DNA of 60,521 bases from an uncultured bacterium (GTDB taxonomy: Bacteria; Verrucomicrobiota; Kiritimatiellia; RFP12; UBA1067): NCBI GenBank assembly GCA_902801025.1, contig CADCGZ010000018.1, positions 1-60,521 of the forward strand. Reading direction: 5' to 3'. The notes under the pieces are model-generated. The model saw nothing but the letters and a program-made list of their open reading frames with translations. It ran no database searches and was not told where the DNA came from. Made by a program: the position numbers and the translations under genes. Positions within the stretch are counted from its first letter, which is position 1. Each line of letters starts with the position of its first letter. Positions 25,412 to 32,844 of this stretch are shown piece after piece.

Positions 25412-25570
25412 GGAATGAAGGGTCAGGAGGAATGAAGGGTCAGAGTAGAGGAGTTCAGTGGCGTTGTCGTGCTGGCCTACGCGTTCATGTCGAACCATTT
25501 CCACATCTTCATCTACGTGCCCAGTGCGGAGCAGATCGGCGAAGAGGTGTATCAATAAGCTGACCCTTTT
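25412..25570 (+). mobile_element. RAYT transposase core remnant with element ends, copy C
   Basis: Left end is a doubled 15-mer GGAATGAAGGGTCAG (25412-25426 and 25429-25443); right end CTGACCCTTTT (25560-25570). Between them 25445-25559 codes for RVEEFSGVVVLAYAFMSNHF, then HIFIYVPSAEQIGEEVYQ and a stop. NHFHI is the HUH metal-binding motif of Y1 transposases. This copy retains the catalytic His pair missing in A and B but lacks the N-terminus and the catalytic tyrosine region. Confidence 0.8.
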
Positions 25571-25572
25571 GG

Positions 25573-26421
25573 TTACTTCGTCGGCTTCAGGAATTCGGTG
25601 AAGGTCTTGCCGTTGCGGGAGCCGGAGTAGATCTTCACCCAGTCGACGTGCATCGCCGTAGGAAGCGTCGATTCGTCTACCGCGCCTACCCATTGGCCGC
25701 CGAGCTGCATGTCGATCATAAGGTAGAAGGGCTCCGTCCACGGATAGCGCTTCGGGTCGTCGCCGACCTTTTCGTATACGTGTGTCGCCTTTCCGTTCAC
25801 CGACCACGTGATCTTCTCTGGCGTCCACTCGATCGCGTAGACGTTCCAGTCGTTCGGCTTTATGTCGCCCTTGCCGCCGCTGGGCGGGTCGTTCTTGTGC
25901 TCGGCGGTCCAGGCGGAGTGGACGGTATGGTAGACGAAGCCGTCGGAATTAAGCCGCTCTATGATGTCTATCTCTCCACAGTCCGGCCATTTGGCCGTGG
26001 GCTTCTCGGGCATCATCCATATCGCGGGCCACGCGCCTTTCTGCGCCTCGAGCTTGCAGCGGATCTCGACCTTTCCGTACTTGACGGCGAGATGGCCGTG
26101 TGTCGAGACTCCCCCTGTGAGGACGCTGCGCTTATCGGCGGCGAGATCGTTGTTCTTCACGCCGTAGGCATGAAGTTGCCCGTCCTTGACTGCAACGAGA
26201 TCGGGCCTTTCGGACATGTTCCTGTCCCAGTCGGAAGTTCCCGGCCCTATGCGCGTCCATATCTTGTCATTCAGCTTGTTGCCCTTGAAGTCCTCAGTGA
26301 ACTTGAGCTTCCACACGACAGGCGCAGTCGCCGCGCCGCAGGACTTCTGCGGCGCTTCCCTCGCCGCGAAACACGCCGAAGCGCATGCCAGAGAGAGTAT
26401 TGCCGCCAGTTGTATTTTCAT
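25573..26421 (-). CDS. GH16 endo-beta-glucanase-like enzyme, secreted
   Basis: 282 residues from ATG 26421, preceded by CAAAGGAAC. Signal peptide about 1-19. Concanavalin-like jelly-roll of GH16 with the signature GEIDIIE: E150 is the predicted nucleophile and E155 the acid/base. GH16 members cleave beta-1,3 or mixed-linked glucans, agar-type galactans or mucin-type chains. The single-domain architecture is complete. Its last codons abut element C on the convergent side (2 nt between), so the element inserted or decayed exactly at the gene end. Confidence 0.9.
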   Translation of the reverse strand: MKIQLAAILSLACASACFAAREAPQKSCGAATAPVVWKLKFTEDFKGNKLNDKIWTRIGPGTSDWDRNMSERPDLVAVKDGQLHAYGVKNNDLAADKRSVLTGGVSTHGHLAVKYGKVEIRCKLEAQKGAWPAIWMMPEKPTAKWPDCGEIDIIERLNSDGFVYHTVHSAWTAEHKNDPPSGGKGDIKPNDWNVYAIEWTPEKITWSVNGKATHVYEKVGDDPKRYPWTEPFYLMIDMQLGGQWVGAVDESTLPTAMHVDWVKIYSGSRNGKTFTEFLKPTK

Positions 26422-26474
26422 GGCTTGTTCCTTTGCCTTGCCGCCGGGCGGATGTCGCCCGTCCTGCCAACGAT

Positions 26475-26503
26475 ATGATACCATTTCCCCGATAGTCGCG
26501 CAA
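26475..26503 (-). promoter_or_regulatory. Promoter of the GH16 gene
   Basis: Minus strand TTGCGC (26498-26503), 17-nt spacer ending TGG, TATCAT (26475-26480). The -35 hexamer is the same as in the rRNA and tRNA promoters. Confidence 0.7.
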
Positions 26504-26507
26504 TCGG

Positions 26508-26520
26508 GGCTACAGGGTCA
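26508..26520. repeat. Solitary element left end
   Basis: GGCTACAGGGTCA is identical to 20774-20786 at the left edge of element A. It lies between the divergent GH16 and phosphohexomutase promoters, with no right end visible. Confidence 0.6.
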
Positions 26521-26558
26521 AGTATGGATGTATCCTCCTATTCTGCGCAATTTTTTGT

Positions 26559-26564
26559 TATAAT
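26559..26564 (+). promoter_or_regulatory. -10 box of the phosphohexomutase operon
   Basis: TTTTTTGTTATAAT; TATAAT lies 44-49 nt after the AGGGTCA of the element end, a distance close to the 52 nt in element A. Confidence 0.65.
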
Positions 26565-26596
26565 GTAGGAACACTCAACCGACAAAAGGGAGAATC

Positions 26597-27952
26597 ATGA
26601 GCATCTTCAAGGCATACGACATCCGCGGCATATACGGCACGGAGCTCAAGCAGGACGACTTCTACAAGATCGCACGTGCCTACGCGCAGTTCTGCGGCTT
26701 CCCCGGGAAAAACTGCAAGGTGGTCGTCGCGCGCGACTGCCGCAAGTCGTCGGACTCGCTCTTCGCCGCGTTCTCGCAAGGACTTGTGGACGAAGGAGTT
26801 GACGTCATCGACATCGGCCTTGCCTCGACACCGATGAGCTATTTCGCAAACGCGAAGCTCGGCGCAGACGGGTCGGTCATGATCACCGCCTCGCACAACA
26901 CGAAGGAGTGGAACGGCTGCAAGCTCTGCAAGGCGAACGCCGTGCCGATCTCCGGCGCGACGGGCATCAAGGACATCGAGAAGCTCGTCGCCGGCATGAG
27001 CGGCAACGAGCCGCCGACTGGACGCGGCGACATAACGAAGGTGGACATCTCCGCCGACTACGCCGCGCACGTCAAGGAGTTCGCGCACATGAAGCGTCCG
27101 CTCCATCTCGCGCTCGACTTCGCGAACGGCATGGGCATTGCCGAGTCCGTCGCGTTCAAGGACTCCGACATCACGTACGACGCGCTCTACGGCGAGTATG
27201 ACGGCGACTTCCCGAACCACGACGCGAACCCGCTCCACCACGAGACGCTGAAGGACCTCCAGGCGCTTATGAAGGCGAACCCCGGGAAGTACGCTTTTGG
27301 CGTCGCGTACGACGGTGATGCAGACCGCGCGGGATTCCTCGACGAGAAGGGCGAGATAATCCCGATGGACTTCGTGACTGCTCTCATCTCGCAGGATCTC
27401 CTCGCCTCGAATCCGGGCGCGGCGTGCTTCTACGACCTCCGCTCCACGAAGGTCTGCGAAGAGGTGATCGCGGCGGCGGGCGGCAAGCCGATGATGTCGC
27501 GCGTCGGACACTCGTTCATCAAGGAGCAGATGCGCCAGAACGACGCGATTTTCGCGGGCGAGCTTTCGGGCCACTACTACTTCAAGGCGAACTCCACGGC
27601 AGAGTCGAGCTCGATGGCGACCTTTGCGCTCGCGAACATCGTCTCTGCTTCCGAGAAGCCCCTCTCCGAGCTCATCGCCCCGCTCAAGAAGTATTCGCAG
27701 TCGGGCGAGATCAATACGAAGACCGTCACTCCCCCTGCCGAAATCCTCGCTAAGATCAAGTCCATCTACGCCTCGAAGGCGCGCGTCTTCGAGCTCGACG
27801 GGGTTTCGGTCGACGCGTGGGACGCAGAGGGTTGGTGGGCGAACGTCCGCATGTCCAATACCGAGCCGCTTGTGCGGCTCAACCTCGAAGGAAAGACAAA
27901 GGAGATCATGGAGGCCAAGCGCGATGAATTTCTCGCCATCATTCGTTCTTAA
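26597..27952 (+). CDS. Phosphomannomutase/phosphoglucomutase
   Basis: 451 residues; Shine-Dalgarno AAAAGGGAG before ATG 26597. Alpha-D-phosphohexomutase family: the phosphoserine loop TASHN (S99), metal loop DGDADR (D239, D241, D243), sugar-specificity loop GELSGHYYFK and the phosphate-binding SNTEPLVRLN near the C-terminus. It interconverts hexose 1- and 6-phosphates in the cytoplasm, feeding sugar nucleotides for glycan and envelope synthesis. It is the first gene of a long plus-strand cluster; the TPR lipoprotein starts inside its 3' end (29-nt overlap). Confidence 0.93.
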   Translation: MSIFKAYDIRGIYGTELKQDDFYKIARAYAQFCGFPGKNCKVVVARDCRKSSDSLFAAFSQGLVDEGVDVIDIGLASTPMSYFANAKLGADGSVMITASHNTKEWNGCKLCKANAVPISGATGIKDIEKLVAGMSGNEPPTGRGDITKVDISADYAAHVKEFAHMKRPLHLALDFANGMGIAESVAFKDSDITYDALYGEYDGDFPNHDANPLHHETLKDLQALMKANPGKYAFGVAYDGDADRAGFLDEKGEIIPMDFVTALISQDLLASNPGAACFYDLRSTKVCEEVIAAAGGKPMMSRVGHSFIKEQMRQNDAIFAGELSGHYYFKANSTAESSSMATFALANIVSASEKPLSELIAPLKKYSQSGEINTKTVTPPAEILAKIKSIYASKARVFELDGVSVDAWDAEGWWANVRMSNTEPLVRLNLEGKTKEIMEAKRDEFLAIIRS

Positions 27953-29084
27953 CCGAGTTTCCGCGATTTCGCTTGCGGCGGCCCTTGCGGTTCTCGCCGG
28001 CTGCAACCCGAAGGACGGCGTCCGCGAGTATGCCGACGGCATGGCCGCCTACGAGTCGCACAGTCTCGAGAAGGCGGGGAAGCTCTTTTCGAAGTGCCTC
28101 GTCTATGCTCCGGAAAACGTAGACGCACTCGTAATGCTCGCGCGGGTCAAGTGTGAACGCGGCGAGATCTCCGACGCGAGCGAGACGATCGCAAAGGCCG
28201 TGGCGCTCGATCCGGACGCCCCCGACGTCGCGCTTCTCGACGCGGAGATCGCCCTATATGCGGGCGACTATACCCGCGCGACGAGCCGCTTCGCCGCCGT
28301 CGCGGACGACGCGAAGCTCGAGCCCGAGGCCCGCGCCCTCGGCTGGACGGGGCTTGGCATCGTCGAGATGACGCGCGACAGGCGCGACGCCGCTCGCATC
28401 GCATTCCTGAGGGCGATCCGCCTCGACCGCCGCAACGCCTCGGCGCGCTACCATCTCGGGCTCCTCTACCGCGGGGACTCCTACGGCTACCTTGACGCCG
28501 CACTCGAGCAGTTCGACATCTTCGTGCGCCTCGGCGAGACGGCCGACCCGCGCGCGATGCACGCGCAGCGCGTCATCATCCCAGGCATCAAGGCCGACAT
28601 CGCCCGCCGCGCCGCCGAGCGCCCCGGGGCGCAGAACCGCGACGCGAATGCTTCGGCGGCGGCGCTTGCCCGTGGCGACGCCGCGATGAAGAAGGGCAAC
28701 TTCAAGGTTGCCCGCGACGAATACGCGGCCGCATGCAAGGCGGACGTCTTGAGCTATCCCGCAGCTCTCGGCCTCGCGAAGGCATGGGAGAAGTCCGATG
28801 CCACTTCAGCGGGCCGCCAACGCGCGCTTGACAGCTACAAGGCGGCTTGCTCCCTCCGCCCGAGCGCCGTGTCGACGTTCCTTGCGGCAGGCGAACTCGC
28901 GGCGAAGCTCGGCCAGCACGCTACGGCGCTCGAGCTCTACTCCCGCGCGGTCGCGGCGAATCCGGCAGACATTTCTGCAATTGACGGGCTCATCCGCGCC
29001 CTCCGCAAGGTCGGCGGCAGGAAAGAGGACGCCGACGCATACCAGAGCTACCGCGATTCGCTTTCCCAGAGAAAGGCCAAGTGA
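27924..29084 (+). CDS. TPR-repeat lipoprotein
   Basis: 386 residues. ATG 27924 is inside the preceding gene and has GGAGG 9 nt upstream. The lipobox LAGC (Cys about residue 28) predicts acylation and membrane anchoring. From about residue 35 to the end there are tetratricopeptide repeats (AGKLFSKCLVYAPENVDALV, and further copies), with two arrays separated by a charged linker near residue 220. TPR arrays act as protein-binding scaffolds; the partner is unknown. Overlap with genes on both sides suggests strict co-expression with the phosphohexomutase and CvpA-like protein. Confidence 0.85.
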   Translation: MNFSPSFVLNRVSAISLAAALAVLAGCNPKDGVREYADGMAAYESHSLEKAGKLFSKCLVYAPENVDALVMLARVKCERGEISDASETIAKAVALDPDAPDVALLDAEIALYAGDYTRATSRFAAVADDAKLEPEARALGWTGLGIVEMTRDRRDAARIAFLRAIRLDRRNASARYHLGLLYRGDSYGYLDAALEQFDIFVRLGETADPRAMHAQRVIIPGIKADIARRAAERPGAQNRDANASAAALARGDAAMKKGNFKVARDEYAAACKADVLSYPAALGLAKAWEKSDATSAGRQRALDSYKAACSLRPSAVSTFLAAGELAAKLGQHATALELYSRAVAANPADISAIDGLIRALRKVGGRKEDADAYQSYRDSLSQRKAK

Positions 29085-29494
29085 CGCTCGCGCCGCCAGA
29101 CTACGTTGTCCTTGTGCTGGCGGCGGGTGGTGTCGTCACGGGGCTGTTTATCGGACTTTCCGGGGCTCTTGCTTTCTTCTCGGGTTGCCTCGCCGCGTCT
29201 TTCGCGGCGACCTTCGGCTGGAGGTTCTCTGAATCGTTTCTTTCATCGGGACTCGCACGCGGCCTTGCCGTTGCACTTGCCGCGCTCGTCGCGTTCTGGA
29301 TTGCTCGTGCCATCGTGCGCAAGACGGTAAAAGTCGCTCTCGCCCAGCCGGGCGATTCGATTTTTGGTGCCGTCGCCGCAGGGTTTTCTGGCTTTGCGGT
29401 CGGAATCGGGCTTGTGTGGCTTGCGCAGTTCCTCGGCATTCCGGGCGCGGAGGGGTCGTCCCTGCTAAGCGAGGTCCTCTGCCATGTCGGATGA
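29081..29494 (+). CDS. CvpA-like small membrane protein
   Basis: 137 residues from GTG 29081, overlapping the TGA of the TPR gene by 4 nt (GTGA). Four hydrophobic segments (about 8-27, 32-50, 62-78 and 95-118) with the pattern GxxxGLFIGLSG and a central PGDSIFGAVAAGFSG, which is the arrangement of the CvpA/colicin V production family of inner-membrane proteins. Role in this organism unknown. Its last 11 nt overlap the sigma factor gene. Confidence 0.7.
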   Translation: MTLAPPDYVVLVLAAGGVVTGLFIGLSGALAFFSGCLAASFAATFGWRFSESFLSSGLARGLAVALAALVAFWIARAIVRKTVKVALAQPGDSIFGAVAAGFSGFAVGIGLVWLAQFLGIPGAEGSSLLSEVLCHVG

Positions 29495-29924
29495 GGAACT
29501 GCTCGCGGAGGCGCGGAAGTTCGAGAAGAATCTTCTGAACTTCTTCTGGCGCCAGGGCGTTCAATATTCTGAAGGCGAGGATCTTGTCCAGGAGACCTAT
29601 CTGCGGCTGTGGAAATACCGCAGGGAGTACAAGCCGACGGCAAAACTCTCGACCTTTCTCTTCCTGATGGCGCGCCAGGTCCGCATAGACGCCCTGCGGC
29701 GGCAGACAAGGCGCGAAGGACGGGAGAAGTCCTGGGGCAAGGAGGCCGCGACGACCGCAGCGCCGTCGGTAGGCAGTGCCGACGCGAGGGAACTTGGGGT
29801 CTTCCAGGATCTTCCGTACGCGGAGGTCGCGGAGATCCTCGGGATTCCGGTGGGAACGGTAAAGTCGCGCATGTCGAACGCGCTTAAGAAGCTAAAGGAG
29901 GTTTTCGATGAACGGAGATCTTGA
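29484..29924 (+). CDS. ECF-type RNA polymerase sigma factor
   Basis: 146 residues. Region 2 is clear (about 10-80: DLVQETYLRLWKYR, LSTFLFLMARQVRIDALRR), and region 4 contains the helix-turn-helix DLPYAEVAEILGIPVGTVKS RMSNALKKL (about 108-137). The segment between, normally holding region 4.1 (LPxxxRxVF), is shortened to SADARELGVFQD, so the protein is about 20 residues smaller than typical ECF factors. It overlaps the CvpA-like gene by 11 nt and the probable anti-sigma by 17 nt. Target promoters are unknown; no distinct second promoter class could be defined in this window. Confidence 0.88.
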   Translation: MSDEELLAEARKFEKNLLNFFWRQGVQYSEGEDLVQETYLRLWKYRREYKPTAKLSTFLFLMARQVRIDALRRQTRREGREKSWGKEAATTAAPSVGSADARELGVFQDLPYAEVAEILGIPVGTVKSRMSNALKKLKEVFDERRS

Positions 29925-30408
29925 GAAGACGCTCAATGAGCTTGGGCCGGAGTACCGCGATGTCGTAGCGCGGCTTAGGTCCGCCCGCGAAGTCGAGCCG
30001 TCGGGCACTCGCGCTTTTTCGCTTCCGCGCACGGAGTGGTGGCGACATGTTGGCTATCTCGTCGCCGCGTCGCTTCTCGTCGCGCTCGGTCTTTCAATCT
30101 TTATGCAGGACGCGGCAAATGCGCCGCGCGAACCCTACGCAGGTGCGAAGGTGTACACCGTCGCCTATGCCCCGACCGAGGAGGCGCTTGAAATCATCGT
30201 CGCCTCGCAGCGTGCCGACGGAAGCTGGTCCAACGACTTTATCACGCGGCAGAACGCCGCCGCGCTCCGCGCATCGGAAGACGCGAGAATGAAGATCGCG
30301 TACCGCCGCGCCGTCAGGTATCTTCGTTCCAAGGGGCTCGCTCCGCTTACCGACGAAGAGCTTAAGCTCCGCGGCGAATATGCCGCGCGGGCCATTGCCG
30401 GCGCGTGA
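29908..30408 (+). CDS. Probable anti-sigma membrane protein
   Basis: 166 residues, ATG 29908 behind AAAGGAGG inside the sigma gene. A short cytoplasmic N-terminal part (about 1-47) precedes one transmembrane helix (about 48-67, VGYLVAASLLVALGLSIF), leaving a periplasmic domain. The periplasmic part contains EIIVASQRADGSWSNDF, similar to the QxxDGSW repeat of terpene-cyclase/alpha-2-macroglobulin-like barrels. The topology and overlap with the ECF gene suggest an anti-sigma factor; no zinc anti-sigma motif is present, so this role is inferred from position. Confidence 0.65.
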   Translation: MNGDLEKTLNELGPEYRDVVARLRSAREVEPSGTRAFSLPRTEWWRHVGYLVAASLLVALGLSIFMQDAANAPREPYAGAKVYTVAYAPTEEALEIIVASQRADGSWSNDFITRQNAAALRASEDARMKIAYRRAVRYLRSKGLAPLTDEELKLRGEYAARAIAGA

Positions 30409-30425
30409 GCGAAAGGTTCTGCTGC

Positions 30426-32798
30426 GTGAAGAAGAGTCTGCTGACTGCGATTGCCATAGGCGCCTTCGCCGTTTCGGGTTTTTCCGCGGTGCTTGCGCCG
30501 GGCGAGACCGAGGTCGTCGTCGCGGAAGATGCGCCGAAGACCGTCCTGTTCGCCGTCGAGGAACTTACGAACTTTCTCGCGCAGGCGTTTGGCGCGCCGG
30601 TGCCTGTCGCCGCCGCCGCGACACCCGGTAAGAAGGCGATCTTGCTCGGCGACTCGGAGGAGGCCCGCAAGGCGGGAATCGACGTGTCCGCGATGAAGCG
30701 GGACGCATTTGCGATAGTCGCCGAGCCGAATCGCGTCCTCATTGCCGGACGCGACGACCCGAAGGAAGACACGCACAAGGCGATCTACTCGAAGCACACC
30801 GGCGTCTGGGCGCAGCTCCACGAGCACGCAACGCTCTTCGGCGTCTACGAGTTCCTCGAGCGGTATGCGGGCGTCAGGATGTACTTCCCCGGCGAGCTCG
30901 GGACGATCGTGCCGCGGACGGCGCGGATCGTCGTCCCCGAAGGGCGCATTGACGTCGCGCCGGATTTCCTCGAGCGCAACTACTCTGCCTACAGCGACGG
31001 CACCTGGTACGAGGGCGATGAGCGCGACATGCCGCTGTTGCCAGCGAGGAAGCTCAACTACACGCGCAACAGGATGCAGACGCTATACATTCCCTGCTGC
31101 CACGGCTCGAACGGATTCAGGATTCAGGAGCGCTTTTCGAAGGAACATCCCGAATACATGGCGCTCTTCAAGAAGGGCGATCTGCTCGTCCGCGACCTGG
31201 ACCCCGCCGAGACGCGGCATCATCCGGGGCAGCTCTGCCATTCATCGGCCGTGTACGACGAGCTCTTCGAGGACATTCGCTCCTACATTCGCGGCGACGG
31301 CCCCGAGGTGCGGGGAATCGGGAAGGCCTGGTCGCGCATGGCGTTCCGCCGGCCGTGGGTGGACGTGATGCCGCAGGACGGCTTCATTCCGTGCAGATGC
31401 GAGAAGTGCAAGGCGGCCTTCGGGGAGATTAAGGGGGACTATGCGACGGAACTCGTCTGGGGGCGCACGGTCGAGCTTGCGAACCGGTTGAGGAAAGAAG
31501 GAGTCGATGCCCGCATCACGCAAATGGCGTACCACCCCTATCGCAGCGTGCCGTCTGTCGAGATACCCGACAACGTTGACGTGATGGTCGCCGAGGCCGG
31601 ACCGTGGTCTGCGTCGAGTCCGGCGGCGCTTAGACGCGAACACGATGAGATACGCCGCTGGCGCGAGAAGCTCGGCAGGCCCGTGTGGATATGGACGTAC
31701 CCGAACAAGTACGGCAACCGCTTCGTGCCGGACGTGCCGAACGGGACTCCGCGCGCCTGGGCGAGCTATTACAAGGCCGTCGCGCCGTGGATCTTCGGCG
31801 TCTTTGCCGAATGCGAGAACGACCGCGCTCTCTACAACAGTCTTTGCTACTATGTGCTCGGGAAGGTCTGCTGGAATCCGGACGTCGATGTGGATGCGCT
31901 TCTCGAGGAGTACTTCTGCCTCATGTTCGGGAAAGGCGCGAAGCCGATGGCGAGATTCTTCGGCGACATAGAGGACAAGTGGATCAACGGCGTGCGCGGG
32001 AAGCCCGTCGACACGCCGCTTGGGCCCTCGATGCAGATTCCGGGCGAATACGAGATCTTTGCGCGCATCTACGGCCCCGAGACTCTTTCTCGTTGGGATG
32101 CCTGGCTGCGTCAGGCGGCAAGGAGCGTGGAGCCAGGTTCGGTGGAGTATCGCCGCATCGCGCTTTTCCGTCGCGAGTTCTACGATCCGCTCGCGAAGCG
32201 CGTCTCCGACTACGGGAGGAGCATCTCGGTCGCGGAGGAGCTTGTCAACCGCGCCAAGAGCGGACTTGTGAACATCGTCGTGAACGGGGATTTCGCCGCG
32301 CCGCCGTCGGGTGGCTCGAAGCGCCACTTCGGCTACTACGAGAATCCAGATCGTGGATATGGCTGGAAGGGCGGCTGGATATGCCGGGAAGAGGACATCC
32401 CCTATGTCTCGATTGTCGACGGCGGGCCTCCTGGCGCTATCGGGAAGGCGTTTCGCATGTCGGTCGAGGGCGAGCCGCGGACGGTCCGCGTGGGCAACCA
32501 CTTCACCAGCGCACACGGACGGTTCAAGCCAGGGGTCAGATACCGTATCTCGTTTTTCGTCAAGCTCGACAATGTTGTCTCGCACGGGAACGGCGGCGGA
32601 GTCGGGGTGAAGGTGTGGCATGACTGCAACACGTGGTTCCCGCGCAACCGACTGACGGGAACGACCGACTGGATACACCAGGAGTATTTCTTTACGGCGG
32701 GCCCGAAGTCGGCCGACTTCTACTCTGAGTTCGTCCTCTACCTCTGGAACGCTACTGGCACGGTCGAGTTCTCCGATGTGCGCATGGAACAGTTGTAA
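30426..32798 (+). CDS. DUF4838 secreted protein with C-terminal carbohydrate-binding-like domain
   Basis: 790 residues from GTG 30426, which has AAAGG upstream and gives a clean signal peptide (KKSLLTAIAIGAFAVSGFSA); GTG 30405, overlapping the preceding TGA by 4 nt, is the alternative. Residues about 20-160 form an N-terminal GH20-domain-2-like sandwich (VEELTNFLAQAFG, GVYEFLERYAGVRMYFPG). The DUF4838 part carries IPCRCEKCKAAFG and WVDVMPQDG. The last 170 residues (NIVVNGDFAAPP...YRISFFVKL) resemble CBM4/9 jelly-roll modules. It is the last gene of the cluster containing the sigma/anti-sigma pair, so the sigma factor may regulate glycan-related export genes. Confidence 0.82.
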   Translation: MKKSLLTAIAIGAFAVSGFSAVLAPGETEVVVAEDAPKTVLFAVEELTNFLAQAFGAPVPVAAAATPGKKAILLGDSEEARKAGIDVSAMKRDAFAIVAEPNRVLIAGRDDPKEDTHKAIYSKHTGVWAQLHEHATLFGVYEFLERYAGVRMYFPGELGTIVPRTARIVVPEGRIDVAPDFLERNYSAYSDGTWYEGDERDMPLLPARKLNYTRNRMQTLYIPCCHGSNGFRIQERFSKEHPEYMALFKKGDLLVRDLDPAETRHHPGQLCHSSAVYDELFEDIRSYIRGDGPEVRGIGKAWSRMAFRRPWVDVMPQDGFIPCRCEKCKAAFGEIKGDYATELVWGRTVELANRLRKEGVDARITQMAYHPYRSVPSVEIPDNVDVMVAEAGPWSASSPAALRREHDEIRRWREKLGRPVWIWTYPNKYGNRFVPDVPNGTPRAWASYYKAVAPWIFGVFAECENDRALYNSLCYYVLGKVCWNPDVDVDALLEEYFCLMFGKGAKPMARFFGDIEDKWINGVRGKPVDTPLGPSMQIPGEYEIFARIYGPETLSRWDAWLRQAARSVEPGSVEYRRIALFRREFYDPLAKRVSDYGRSISVAEELVNRAKSGLVNIVVNGDFAAPPSGGSKRHFGYYENPDRGYGWKGGWICREEDIPYVSIVDGGPPGAIGKAFRMSVEGEPRTVRVGNHFTSAHGRFKPGVRYRISFFVKLDNVVSHGNGGGVGVKVWHDCNTWFPRNRLTGTTDWIHQEYFFTAGPKSADFYSEFVLYLWNATGTVEFSDVRMEQL

Positions 32799-32832
32799 TA
32801 GCTTTCAATAGGATTTTTTTGTGATTTTTTGG

Positions 32833-32838
32833 TATAAT
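32833..32838 (+). promoter_or_regulatory. Extended -10 box, leaderless start of the 1358-residue protein
   Basis: TTTTTTGGTATAATG, TATAAT 32833-32838, ATG 32845 after 6 nt. This fixes the gene start, because an earlier in-frame GTG (32821) lies upstream of the promoter. Confidence 0.75.
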
Positions 32839-32844
32839 GCCCGC

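Noticed and set aside
32821..32844. GTG 32821 as the start of the 1358-residue protein
   Set aside because: This codon lies upstream of the -10 box, so it would not be in the transcript.
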